A stretch of DNA of 25,871 nucleotides from JBFHRE01 sp041746105 (GTDB lineage: Bacteria > Actinomycetota > Acidimicrobiia > Spongiisociales > ZC4RG35): NCBI GenBank assembly GCA_041746105.1, contig JBGTHP010000044.1, forward strand, positions 1 to 25,871. The letters are read 5' to 3'. This document shows positions 15,168 to 23,498 of this stretch, piece by piece. A program made the translations under genes and the position numbers. How positions within the stretch are numbered: position 1 is the stretch's first letter; every line of letters begins with the position of its first letter. The notes beneath the pieces were generated by a model. That model ran no database searches. It was not told the DNA's origin and saw nothing but the letters and a program-made list of their open reading frames with translations.

Positions 15168-16820
15168 TTAGCCCCGGTTGAGTTGGTACCAGGGCCTCAG
15201 CGTGAGCTGGGCAGGGTGGAAGTTGCCGTAGACGAGCACGCCGGTTCCGGTTTCGGCTTGTCTGAGGGCGGCGGTGGGGGCGAGCGGCCGGTGGCGGACG
15301 GACTCGGTGACGCTCTTACGTCCGTCGGCGTTACGGCTGCGAGATTCCTCAACGGTTGACTCGTCGCCGATTAGGCGGCTGAAGTAGTCGAGGGTGGGGG
15401 TGTCAGAGACACCGGCGAGTACTACCTTGGCTCGGTGGTTGTTGATGACGGTCTGGGAGAAGGTGCCATATCGAGCCTGGATCTGAGCAAAGTCCTGCCA
15501 GACGGTGACGAGCTGGATGCCGACCCCGCGGGCCGTGGAGGCGATCTGGGCCAGGTCGGGAAGGGGCGCGATGTTGGCTGCCTCGTCGATCACGAGGAGC
15601 AGTGGTTTGGTGAGCCGGTCGGTTGTCCGATTCGTCCGGTCGTAGATGCGAGCGACGGTTTGCTCGATGAGGGCGGTGAAGAGGGGGCGGAGTCGGGCTT
15701 GTTCGTGGAGGGGTCCGCAGATGTAGAGGGTGTGGTTGCCGCCGTCGAGGAGCCGGTCGGGGTCGATGGTGGGTTGGCGGGTGGTGGTGGCGAGGACGCC
15801 GGGGTCGGCGAAGGCGGCGAGGACGGTTTCGGCGGTTGTGTAGGCGGAGGAGCGGGTGCGTTCTTCCCGGTTGATGGAAGCGGCAAAGGCTTGGATGGCG
15901 TCGAGTTCTCGGTTCTTCTGGAGAGCCCGCAGGGGTTCTTCTTCCTCTTGGTGGTCGACCCATCGCATCACGTCGGCCATGGTGGCTCCGGAGCGGGCGG
16001 CGGCGAACAGGAGCGGGGCAAGGAGTTTCTGGGCGACGGCGTACCAGAAGTCGGAGTCTTGGAGTCCGCCTCGTTCTCCTGCCCGGGCGGTGGAGGCAAG
16101 CCAGGCGGCCATACGAAGTGCGTCCTGCCAGTCATTCGCGGAATGGAGGGGTGACCATCCGGCCGACGGTTCGGCGGTGGAGCCGACCGGGTCGAAGACG
16201 TAGGTCTCACCGACGGAGCGGCGATGGTTGATGGTGTGTTCGAGGAGGTCGCCTTTGACGGAGGTCGCGATGACGGGTCCATCCCATTCGAGGAGGGCGG
16301 GAATCGCGAATCCGGTTGTCTTTCCGGTGCCAGCCGGTCCGATGACGGCGACGGAGTGTTGGGCTTCGGTGGCGATGAGTCTTCGGTGGACGGTGCCGAG
16401 GGTGAGCCGTCCCGGCTGGGGTCGGCGGATCAGGAGGGGTTTGAGGTCTCGGGGTTTGGCCCATCGGGCCGATTCGCCGTCCGAGGAGCTTTGATGGCGG
16501 TCGTGCCAGCTGTAGCCGGCCGCACCGGCAGCGAGCAGAAACGTCACCAGGATGGTGAGGGTGGTGTAGTAGGGGAGCGCGCCGGGAAGCAGGTCGCCAG
16601 CTGCAGGTGGCCATGCCTCGACCGGTTGTCCCGGGTTGGCGATGAGTTTCCAGAGGATGAATGGACTCTCGGAGAGGGGAACGGGCAGCCACGTGCCGGA
16701 CCACAGGCGGGCGGCGACCTGGCCGGCGGTCCACACCACCAGGCAGGCGGCCCCCAGGCCGCCGCTGAAGATGGTGAGGACCTTCTCACCGTCAGGACTG
16801 GCCGGCGCCGGGTGGGTCAT
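15168..16820 (-). CDS. VirD4/TraG-type coupling protein (T4CP) ATPase
   Basis: This 550-aa protein should link the relaxase-DNA complex to the transfer channel. Residues ~10-100 contain two hydrophobic segments (VLTIFSGGLGAACLVVWTAG and LTILVTFLLAAGAAGYSW), giving the usual N-terminal membrane anchor. Walker A is VIGPAGTGKTTGFAIPALLE (~160), followed by VIATSVKGDLL as in TraG. Walker B is LLLVIDEAANIAPLPDL (~410), followed by GVGIQLVTVWQDFAQIQARY. The ATG at 16820 overlaps the zinc-ribbon gene stop (ATGA), so the longer open frame upstream, which encodes arginine/proline-rich nonsense, is rejected. It is the last gene of the transfer operon. Length and motif order are normal for the family. 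Confidence 0.93.
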   Translation of the reverse strand: MTHPAPASPDGEKVLTIFSGGLGAACLVVWTAGQVAARLWSGTWLPVPLSESPFILWKLIANPGQPVEAWPPAAGDLLPGALPYYTTLTILVTFLLAAGAAGYSWHDRHQSSSDGESARWAKPRDLKPLLIRRPQPGRLTLGTVHRRLIATEAQHSVAVIGPAGTGKTTGFAIPALLEWDGPVIATSVKGDLLEHTINHRRSVGETYVFDPVGSTAEPSAGWSPLHSANDWQDALRMAAWLASTARAGERGGLQDSDFWYAVAQKLLAPLLFAAARSGATMADVMRWVDHQEEEEPLRALQKNRELDAIQAFAASINREERTRSSAYTTAETVLAAFADPGVLATTTRQPTIDPDRLLDGGNHTLYICGPLHEQARLRPLFTALIEQTVARIYDRTNRTTDRLTKPLLLVIDEAANIAPLPDLAQIASTARGVGIQLVTVWQDFAQIQARYGTFSQTVINNHRAKVVLAGVSDTPTLDYFSRLIGDESTVEESRSRNADGRKSVTESVRHRPLAPTAALRQAETGTGVLVYGNFHPAQLTLRPWYQLNRG

Positions 16821-17278
16821 CGTTCGATGCCCGGTTGCCGTGCCGTCCGGTGTCGATTGTGCGGCTCGGTGATGAGGGTGGTGCGCAGGAGCGGGGTTTG
16901 ACAGGCACCACACCGGCAGGCCCGTGGGGTGGGTTGGGTCCATCCGTCGGGCCAGTAGGAGATGGTGGTGGCACAAGGGGTGCAAAGGGCGTGGCTTCCG
17001 AGCAGGGGGATGAGGGTGTACTCGCCGTCGACGGGGATCTGGCTGTTGCACAGGTCGCAGATCCACAGGCTGTTGTCGTCGGGAACACTGGTGATGATGA
17101 CCACGCCGAGTCGTTCCATCTCGTCTCGGAACCCGGTTTCGGCTGCGACTCTGCGCCGGTAGGCCTCGCGGTGGGCGGCGGGCCGGAGAACGAACCGCAG
17201 GTCGTCTCGACACGGCGCACATAACCCTTGCGCGGTGAGGCGAGTATCTGCATCGCAGCTCACACATGTCTCGCTCAC
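16817..17278 (-). CDS. Multi-zinc-ribbon hypothetical protein of the transfer operon
   Basis: This 153-aa protein carries at least five CxxC knuckles: CVSC and CAPC near the N-terminus, CDLC and CTPC in the middle, and CRCGAC near residue 125. They suggest two or three zinc-ribbon modules. The start is GTG 17278, which overlaps the previous gene's stop in GTGA; its own stop overlaps the coupling-protein ATG. Zinc ribbons commonly bind nucleic acid or mediate protein contact, so a role in loading DNA or docking the coupling protein is conceivable. I do not recognise a named family and no function is assigned. Confidence 0.72.
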   Translation of the reverse strand: MSETCVSCDADTRLTAQGLCAPCRDDLRFVLRPAAHREAYRRRVAAETGFRDEMERLGVVIITSVPDDNSLWICDLCNSQIPVDGEYTLIPLLGSHALCTPCATTISYWPDGWTQPTPRACRCGACQTPLLRTTLITEPHNRHRTARQPGIER

Positions 17279-17592
17279 CTTTCCACCCCCTGGCTGACGG
17301 CCCGTTGCCGGTGGGGCCGGTTGACGATCTCGGCGAAGAGGAGGAGTCCTGCTACTCGATCGTCGGCATCCAGTTGGTCCCATTGGTCGAGGACCGTCTC
17401 AGCGAACCCACCGAGGGGATGTGTGTTGTCGTTGAGGGCGTGGGTGATGCTTCGCCGCTCGTCTTCGTCGAGTTGGAGTGAGGCGTCGGAGTGGCAATGG
17501 TCGGAGTTGGCCAGGGCGGCGAAGGCTGCGCCGATTCGCTGCTTGCTGAGAATCTCGGTCGGGTCGATCGGCTGGGGCTGGATGGGTGTCAT
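17275..17592 (-). CDS. Hypothetical 105-aa protein of the transfer operon
   Basis: A small acidic, helical protein with no membrane segment and no recognised motif. The ATG at 17592 has GAAAGGA a few bases upstream and lies 10 nt after the stop of the transglycosylase/peptidase gene. Its TGA overlaps the GTG of the zinc-ribbon gene by 4 nt. The centre contains SLQLDEDERRSITHALNDNT and a Trp-containing DQWDQLDADDR segment. Its tight position inside the operon argues that it is a genuine transfer-related gene, possibly a cytoplasmic partner of the neighbouring zinc-ribbon or coupling protein, but no function can be assigned. Confidence 0.7.
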   Translation of the reverse strand: MTPIQPQPIDPTEILSKQRIGAAFAALANSDHCHSDASLQLDEDERRSITHALNDNTHPLGGFAETVLDQWDQLDADDRVAGLLLFAEIVNRPHRQRAVSQGVER

Positions 17593-17602
17593 GTGGTTCC
17601 TT

Positions 17603-18805
17603 TCAGTGGGTGCAGCCGCTGGTGGGTGCAGTGGCGGGGCTGAGCCCGAGTCCGTTCCACCAGGCCTCGAGCAGTTGTTGGGGGCAGAGCAGGGCACCGT
17701 CGGGGCCCCGGATCTGGAAGTGGAGGTGAGGGGTCTCGGAGTTGCCGGTGTTGCCGGACGTCATGATCAGCTGTCCGGCTGTGACCTCGGCGCCGGGCTC
17801 GACGTTGACTTGGGTGCCGTGGCAGTAGGTGTAGCGGTGGTTGTCGAGACCGGTGATGGTGACTCCCCAGCCGCACTTGCAGGCGGGGCATGGCTCATAG
17901 ACGTTGCTGACGGTGCCGGGGTGGACGGCGTAGACGGGTGTGCCTTCGGGTACGACCAGGTCGGCGGCGGGGTAGTCGTGGTGACTCCTGCGGATCTCGT
18001 CGACGGTCACCGTGCCGATAGGCAGGGGAAAGGCGTACAGCCCGTCGGCGGTCATTGCACCTTGGGTGAACTGGAAGGCCCGGTAGTAGTCGATCCAGCC
18101 GGAGACGGTGGCCACGTACTCAGACGAGTTGTTGTAGCGGCGCAACGCTGCTTCGAGGTCGGTTGGGTTGGTGTAGTCGCCGGGGCTGGTCAGGCAGAGG
18201 TGGGCAACAGTGCCGAGGGCGGCGTCGAACACGTTCTGCGGGTCGGCGGTGCCGTCGTTGTTGCCGTCCTGTCCGAAGGCACGCCACGATCCGGGGAGGA
18301 ACTGGGCTGGCCCGACCGCACGGTCCCAGGTCGGGTCGCCGTCGAGGAGGCCACCGTCGGTATCGGGGATGATGGCGGTGCCGGGCTGGGAGCCGTCGAG
18401 GCTGATCCCGTAGAGGGGCGGGGTCACTTGCCCGTCGGAGCCGACGGTCCGTCCACCGGTGGTGGCGTGGCCGGATTCGACCTTCCAGATGCCGGCGATG
18501 ACCGGCCAATCCACCTGACAGCCGGTGGCGATGCTCGGTGCGTTGGTTTCGGCGGCGACGTAGGCGGAGAACACCACCGGCGGGATGCCGAGCCCTCCGC
18601 TGGCGGCGGCCGCAGGGCTGCCGGCGACCACAGCCGCAACGCCCAGCGTCACGACGAGGACGATGAGGCCGAGTGGTGCGGTGACGATCCCGACGATGGC
18701 GACGATCCGCCACGCCGTCGAACTGTTCTTGTGTTCGGCGAGTTCGGCGGCGAGCTTTCGCTTGGCGAGATGGGTGGCGGCACGGGCGACGAGATGCCAG
18801 CTCAC
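17603..18805 (-). CDS. Lytic transglycosylase / M23 peptidase fusion (VirB1/TcpG-like cell-wall hydrolase)
   Basis: This 400-aa enzyme is expected to open peptidoglycan locally for channel assembly. An N-terminal membrane anchor (~35-65, VGIVTAPLGLIVLVVTLGVA) precedes an SLT-like domain with the catalytic Glu candidate in IWKVESGHA (~109) and VGPAQFLPGSWRAFG. The C-terminal M23/LytM domain has RSHHDYPAAD (~277, zinc His and Asp), CHG in TYCHGTQV and the HLHFQI motif (~359). Start GTG 18805 lies in a GTGA overlap with the VirB6-like gene and has GGAGG 8 nt upstream. The much longer open frame upstream is an Arg/Pro-rich shadow of that gene. Two-domain hydrolases of this kind are common in conjugation operons of Gram-positive elements. 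Confidence 0.9.
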   Translation of the reverse strand: MSWHLVARAATHLAKRKLAAELAEHKNSSTAWRIVAIVGIVTAPLGLIVLVVTLGVAAVVAGSPAAAASGGLGIPPVVFSAYVAAETNAPSIATGCQVDWPVIAGIWKVESGHATTGGRTVGSDGQVTPPLYGISLDGSQPGTAIIPDTDGGLLDGDPTWDRAVGPAQFLPGSWRAFGQDGNNDGTADPQNVFDAALGTVAHLCLTSPGDYTNPTDLEAALRRYNNSSEYVATVSGWIDYYRAFQFTQGAMTADGLYAFPLPIGTVTVDEIRRSHHDYPAADLVVPEGTPVYAVHPGTVSNVYEPCPACKCGWGVTITGLDNHRYTYCHGTQVNVEPGAEVTAGQLIMTSGNTGNSETPHLHFQIRGPDGALLCPQQLLEAWWNGLGLSPATAPTSGCTH

Positions 18806-20301
18806 GCCGAGGTCCTCCGCTGGGCCTGCTGCCAGGAAGCCGCCGCCAAGGCAGGCACCGGTTGGGGTTTCTTGCGGGGCAAGGCGGGGAGGTCGGTCGT
18901 GGTCTCTCGGACGGTGTGGGTGACGCCGAGTCCGGTGAGCCCTCCCGCCTGGTAGGGACGGATCCAGGTGGCGCCGTGGGAGCCGCCGATCCGGTTGCTT
19001 TCGAGTCGCTGGATGGTGGAGTCGGCGAACCGTTGGGAAATGTCGAGGAGTTGGCGGCGGCCGACCGTCATGACGGCCATGAAGAAGATCACCAGCAGGA
19101 ACCGGGTCCACATGCCGCCGGCCACACCGAGGAGCCCATTGAGACCGGTGACCAACAGGGCCAAGAAGACACCCATCACGATCACGAGTGCAACCACCCG
19201 TACGAGGGCGGCCACCCAATGCCAGAGAAGTGACCGCCCGGCGCCGGGGAACAGCCCGGCGTAGAGGGCGATGGGGAGGAGGGCGATGAGGAACAGCGCC
19301 AGGCCCTTGGCGACGACCAGGGTGAAAGCGGTGACCACGAACAACGCCAGCGCCGCCGTAGCAACCACCAGGTAGAGCAAGGCTCCGACGAGGCGGCTGA
19401 CCGTGGCGTCGGCGTTGAACCCTGCTTGTGCGTCGCATCCGGCTGCTTCCATCATTTGTCGGGGGGTGTCGTCGAAGCCGTGAGGTCCGGAAACCAACGC
19501 CTGGTTGCGGGCGTCAACGCATGGACCGGTTTGGAGGGGTTGTCCCCAGTTGATGGTGTCGTAGGGGTCACGTACGAACCCGGCCATCAACGCCCCGCCC
19601 ACTCGGTCGGACACGTCGCCGGCGCGGTTGGTGTCGGCGGCGAGGGAGACGATCTCGGCTGAGATCCCACCGGCGGTCTGCATCGCCCCGGTCACCGCGC
19701 CACCGAAGCCTGGTCCGGTGGTGACGTGGACGAGCACGGCGAACACGATCAGGGTGAGAGCGAACTCCCCGGCCCCGGCCCCGACCCGGCCTCGCAGGAA
19801 CTGCCACCCCATATAGAGGGCGGAGACGACCAGTCCCAGGTGCGACAGCCGCATCGGACCCAGCACCCGACCATCCAACAGGTCGGCGACCGCAGTGGCT
19901 GCGTCAGTCAAGGCTGCTTCGATAACGAACCCGGTGGCGGCCTCCAACAACCAGATCGCCACAGCGACCAGCATCTTGGCGATCGAGAAGACCAGATCGG
20001 TGGTCGTGCCGATCGTCACACAGCCGATGTCACCGATGAACCCGTCGTTGGCGCATCCGATGTCGTAGCGGCCGATCCCCACAATCCCATCCGTCTCGCT
20101 GGTGGGGTAGTCGGTGGGCGGATACAGCTCCTCACCCAACTCGACGCCGGGGGACGGCTCACCGGTCTGGGCATGGGCGGGGGGCGCCCAGACCACTGCG
20201 GTTACGGCGAGGAGCGCCAGCGCCCATACGACGATCCACAGCCACCCGTCCAATGCCAGCGAGCGGCGCCCGCGCTGCACCGTGTCTTCGCGGTGGCTCA
20301 T
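18802..20301 (-). CDS. VirB6/TrbL-like polytopic membrane protein of the conjugation channel
   Basis: This 499-aa protein begins with a signal-like segment (~19-45, WLWIVVWALALLAVTAVVWA, ending APPAHAQ). Several further hydrophobic helices follow (TTDLVFSIAKMLVAVAIWLL; LGLVVSALYMGW; FALTLIVFAVLVHV), then a cluster between ~310 and 420 (LVGALLYLVVATAALALFVV and following). The cytoplasmic C-terminus is polar and proline-rich. The pattern of an extracellular loop plus a late helix cluster is that of VirB6/TrbL/TcpH components. Its ATG overlaps the VirB4-like stop (ATGA), and its TGA overlaps the hydrolase start (GTGA). Family assignment rests on topology and operon position, not on a sequence motif. 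Confidence 0.78.
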   Translation of the reverse strand: MSHREDTVQRGRRSLALDGWLWIVVWALALLAVTAVVWAPPAHAQTGEPSPGVELGEELYPPTDYPTSETDGIVGIGRYDIGCANDGFIGDIGCVTIGTTTDLVFSIAKMLVAVAIWLLEAATGFVIEAALTDAATAVADLLDGRVLGPMRLSHLGLVVSALYMGWQFLRGRVGAGAGEFALTLIVFAVLVHVTTGPGFGGAVTGAMQTAGGISAEIVSLAADTNRAGDVSDRVGGALMAGFVRDPYDTINWGQPLQTGPCVDARNQALVSGPHGFDDTPRQMMEAAGCDAQAGFNADATVSRLVGALLYLVVATAALALFVVTAFTLVVAKGLALFLIALLPIALYAGLFPGAGRSLLWHWVAALVRVVALVIVMGVFLALLVTGLNGLLGVAGGMWTRFLLVIFFMAVMTVGRRQLLDISQRFADSTIQRLESNRIGGSHGATWIRPYQAGGLTGLGVTHTVRETTTDLPALPRKKPQPVPALAAASWQQAQRRTSA

Positions 20302-22799
20302 GGCGCTGTCCTGTCGGCGATGAGATCCGAGTCAGCGTCGGGTTGGCCGAGGGAGGGCCATGGTCCGACCGCCTCCCGGCTGACGCCGGGCGTGGTGGAA
20401 AAGGCGTTGACCACGTCCGGGTCGTCGGGTGCAGCGATGCGGACCAGCCCGAGGCGTCCGGAGGGGTCTCGCATGAGGCATTCGCCGGTCCCAAGCGATG
20501 TGATCGTCTCGACGTTGTCGTCACGGCCGTCCGAGCCCAGGAAGCGGAGCGCGCCGGCAGCGGTTGCGGGCGACTGACGAAACACCACCCGGTAGCCCAA
20601 CAGCGTGTCGACATCCTCTCCTTCGTCGTCTCGGGTGAGATCACCGGGGAGTTGGGTGAACGCCCACACCGCGGCGAAATGCTTGCGGCCGTCACGGATC
20701 AGGTCCATCACCAGGGCGTGACCCTGAGCGCTGGCAGTCAAGGCGTGGGCTTCGTCCAACAGCAGGGCGGCGAACCGATCCGAGTTTCTGAACAGCACCC
20801 GGCGAGAGAAGGCGGCGACCAGGTAAAGGATGGCCTGGCCGAGGAGTTCCTCGGGGAGTTGATCGTCCCGGGACACGCCGCGGCGGGGGAGGCGGAGTCC
20901 GGGGATGTGGAAGCACACGTAGTCGCCATTGAGGTCGACGGCCGGTCCCGGGTCCCCGAACACCAGCCGGCCGTAGGAGATCTCGGCCAGGGCCCGCAGC
21001 TTGTCTGCCACCTCGCCACCCGGTCCGCCGGACGATTCGAGGTCGCCGATTACGTCTCGCAGCCGGGCGGGTTGACCGGTTTGTGCTGCCCGTTCCAGGG
21101 TGTGTTGGGCGGCCCGGTAGCAGTGAGTACCAGCCACAGATCCCGGTGGGGTGGCGGTGAGGAGGGTGATAAATCCGACCCCGTAGCGGAGGCGGAGCTC
21201 GTCGGTATCGAACACCCCGAACGGGTCGAGACCCACGGTGGCGGCGGCCGAGATCTCCACCACCTGGGCGCTTCCCCCCACCACCTGGGCGAGCCGGCCG
21301 TATTCGCCCTGCTCGGTTCGGTCGATCGCGACCACTTGGCCTCCCATCGCCACCGTGTTGTGGGCGAGGGTCTTGGCCAGGAAGCTCTTGCCTGAGCCGA
21401 GCTCACCGATGGCTGCGAGCGACCCTGACCGGTTGAGGTCACGGGGCCCATACCCAGGATCCAAGAAGACGGGACGGGGAAGAAGCCCGTCGAGGGAGTA
21501 CCCGAGGAGCATGCCGCCGGGGTCGCCGACACCCGATCCGGCGAACGGCATCGCCGAAGCAAGACCGTCGGGCAACAGGTCCTGGGCGTACTCGCGGACC
21601 ACCGGCAGAACCGGTGCGCCGGGGAGCATCGAAGCGAAACAGGCCAGTTGGGCGTCGGTGGGACGGTAGAAGTTGAACTCGGCCGCCCGGAACGCCGACT
21701 CCAGGATGGCTATCCGGTGTTCCAGTTCGTCGAGGTTTCGGTGGGCGACCGCGGCGATGGTGGTCGCTCGCAGTGCTGGGAGTGCCGGGTTGGATTCGAG
21801 GCGGGCCCGGTGCTCGTCGACCGCGTCGGTGGCTGCGGTCAGGGTGGTGGCTGGGCCGGCCGGGTCGCCGCCCGGTTCGGCGAGTTGACCGACCAGGTTC
21901 CGTTTCGCTCGTAGCGCTCGGCGGCGGGCGGTCTGGTTGTCGACTCGTTCGATCCGTACGGCCCAGTCGAGGGGGAAGGGGAGTTGATCGTCCAGATGCC
22001 ACAGCCACTCCCCGGACCCATACGGGAACGTCCAGGCCGCTGGGGTTCCGGCCAGACAGGAGAACGCTTGATGGCCGGTCCCGTGGTCGGGGTGGTCAAC
22101 GGTGAGGTACCGCCAATGCGACGGCCGGCCCGGATCGGTGCGACGGCCACCCTCGAAGTAGACGGCGTCACGATCCAACCTCACTACAGACAGGTGTTCG
22201 GCGCTGTTGCTAGTGGGGAGGAGCGGGTCGAGGAGACCCCGCACAACTGCTCGCTCATACAACCAGCGCACCTGGCCGGCGTCGAGCGGCCGGAGACGGA
22301 GATGCTGCGACAGCTGGTCCGCTAGGGAACTCGCCTGTCCCATCGCCACCGCTATTCGACCCCGCCCCACAACCGAGGGGGGTGTCCCGAACGCAGAGCC
22401 GAGCTCTGATGCCGCCGCCCGGAGCCGATCCATCATGCGGCGCCCGCCCCCAGTGTCGGGGAGTTGAACGGCTAGGAACCAGCGGCGCTCACACACGAGC
22501 TCGGAGGCGAGCCGAGTCGCGGTGCGACGCGCGGTACCTGCCCAACCAGGCGCAGCGTCTTCGCCACGGATCCGCTGTTCAAGCTCCGCGTGCGAGAGAC
22601 TGCGAGCGACCGACAGGATCAGCGAATGGGTGGGGAGGCCGAGAAGGGCAGCGGTGGTGCGGGCATGCACCTCCCGGGCATCACGAACCGACCGGTGCGG
22701 ATACGGGAACGGCTCCACCTCGAAGCACGCCCACACGGCCCCATCGGCACCGCACACTAGATGACCGGTGATGCCCCGCACAGGAACTGGATTACCCAT
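20298..22799 (-). CDS. VirB4/TcpF-like conjugation ATPase
   Basis: This 833-aa ATPase should power channel assembly and substrate transport. The N-terminal half is a VirB4-like domain beginning VRGITGHLVCGADGAVWACF. Walker A is AAIGELGSGKSFLAKTLAHN (~468), and Walker B is FAALLLDEAHALTAS (~680), followed by HFAAVWAFTQLPGDL. The ATG at 22799 overlaps the TcpE-like stop by 8 nt and has a GAGGCGGGCGG purine-rich stretch upstream. The last four bases overlap the VirB6-like start. Length is within the usual range of VirB4 proteins. No frameshift or missing ATPase motif is visible. Confidence 0.92.
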   Translation of the reverse strand: MGNPVPVRGITGHLVCGADGAVWACFEVEPFPYPHRSVRDAREVHARTTAALLGLPTHSLILSVARSLSHAELEQRIRGEDAAPGWAGTARRTATRLASELVCERRWFLAVQLPDTGGGRRMMDRLRAAASELGSAFGTPPSVVGRGRIAVAMGQASSLADQLSQHLRLRPLDAGQVRWLYERAVVRGLLDPLLPTSNSAEHLSVVRLDRDAVYFEGGRRTDPGRPSHWRYLTVDHPDHGTGHQAFSCLAGTPAAWTFPYGSGEWLWHLDDQLPFPLDWAVRIERVDNQTARRRALRAKRNLVGQLAEPGGDPAGPATTLTAATDAVDEHRARLESNPALPALRATTIAAVAHRNLDELEHRIAILESAFRAAEFNFYRPTDAQLACFASMLPGAPVLPVVREYAQDLLPDGLASAMPFAGSGVGDPGGMLLGYSLDGLLPRPVFLDPGYGPRDLNRSGSLAAIGELGSGKSFLAKTLAHNTVAMGGQVVAIDRTEQGEYGRLAQVVGGSAQVVEISAAATVGLDPFGVFDTDELRLRYGVGFITLLTATPPGSVAGTHCYRAAQHTLERAAQTGQPARLRDVIGDLESSGGPGGEVADKLRALAEISYGRLVFGDPGPAVDLNGDYVCFHIPGLRLPRRGVSRDDQLPEELLGQAILYLVAAFSRRVLFRNSDRFAALLLDEAHALTASAQGHALVMDLIRDGRKHFAAVWAFTQLPGDLTRDDEGEDVDTLLGYRVVFRQSPATAAGALRFLGSDGRDDNVETITSLGTGECLMRDPSGRLGLVRIAAPDDPDVVNAFSTTPGVSREAVGPWPSLGQPDADSDLIADRTAP

Positions 22800-23214
22800 C
22801 CGCCCGCCTCCCCAGACTCAACGGGACGGACCGGATCACCACGCCGACCGGGCTATTGCGGGTCGGCCGTGGTTGGCCGGCGGGCATGCCGTTACGCACT
22901 CCACGTCTGCACTCGGGCGACAGGATCACATTGGCAATGCCAACGGCGACCAGGAAGGGGGAGCGGCCCTCGATCCTCCAATGCCTCACCGCCCACCCCG
23001 ACCCCCCAACCAGCGACGTGAACACCGCGAGGTTCCCGACCGCTCCCAGGTGCGCCCACAGCGGCCGGGTCACCAAGAGCAGCCCGCTCATCCCGGCGAC
23101 CGCCCCCAACTGCGAGGCCGAAAGAGCCCACGGGAGCCGCCACCCGGCAACGTGGCCGATGATCACCGGGTGACGGAGCGCCTGGGTGTACGAGTGGTAG
23201 ACGTCGAAATCCAT
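22792..23214 (-). CDS. TcpE-like small membrane protein
   Basis: This 140-aa protein starts at ATG 23214 (MDFDVYHSYTQALRHPVIIG), eight bases after the stop of the TcpD-like gene, with an AGGGCG purine stretch in front. Two hydrophobic helices are evident at ~33-50 and ~55-78. The short N-terminal region before the helices fits TcpE, a membrane component of the Tcp conjugation system of Gram-positive bacteria. The call rests on size, topology and its position directly before the VirB4-like ATPase. The longer open frame to 23400 is rejected because it overlaps the preceding gene and reads as Arg/His-rich nonsense. Confidence 0.72.
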   Translation of the reverse strand: MDFDVYHSYTQALRHPVIIGHVAGWRLPWALSASQLGAVAGMSGLLLVTRPLWAHLGAVGNLAVFTSLVGGSGWAVRHWRIEGRSPFLVAVGIANVILSPECRRGVRNGMPAGQPRPTRNSPVGVVIRSVPLSLGRRADG

Positions 23215-23222
23215 CGCCCTAC

Positions 23223-23486
23223 CTACAGCGATCCATCGGTCGCCAGGACAATCGTGTTGGCGGGTGGCCCGAGGGCCCCGACGTCTTCGGCGACCTTGGT
23301 TTGGAGCCAGTCGGTGGCGTTGATGGCAAACAGGACGATGGCGGCCAGGATGATCACTCCGATCACCGCCGACACGGTCCGCTTCACCAGCCACGACCAC
23401 AAGATCATGCTGATAGCGATCAACACCGCCGCCCCGATCGCCAGATTGGTCAAGTTCCCGACCACGGTCTCTGCTGTCTGGATCAT
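23223..23486 (-). CDS. TcpD-like two-helix membrane protein
   Basis: This 87-aa protein has hydrophobic helices at ~12-32 and ~38-60, separated by a basic WLVKR turn, and a short exposed C-terminus. AGAGGAG lies 6 nt before the ATG at 23486, overlapping the end of the TcpC-like gene. Its position between TcpC-like and TcpE-like genes and its small size fit TcpD. A VirB2/TrbC-like pilin is the alternative, but no signal peptide is seen. Confidence 0.68.
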   Translation of the reverse strand: MIQTAETVVGNLTNLAIGAAVLIAISMILWSWLVKRTVSAVIGVIILAAIVLFAINATDWLQTKVAEDVGALGPPANTIVLATDGSL

Positions 23487-23498
23487 TCGTGTCTCCTC

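Noticed and set aside
16821..17267. N-terminal extension of the coupling protein frame
   Set aside because: It encodes Arg/Pro/His-rich sequence overlapping the zinc-ribbon gene; the ATGA overlap at 16820 gives a natural start.
17228..18955. 575-codon open frame on the plus strand
   Set aside because: It is a Gly/Val-rich shadow antisense to the zinc-ribbon, 105-aa and SLT-M23 genes, whose motifs and overlaps are clear on the minus strand.
18806..19438. N-terminal extension of the SLT-M23 frame
   Set aside because: It is Arg/Pro-rich out-of-frame sequence inside the VirB6-like gene; GTG 18805 has a good ribosome-binding site.
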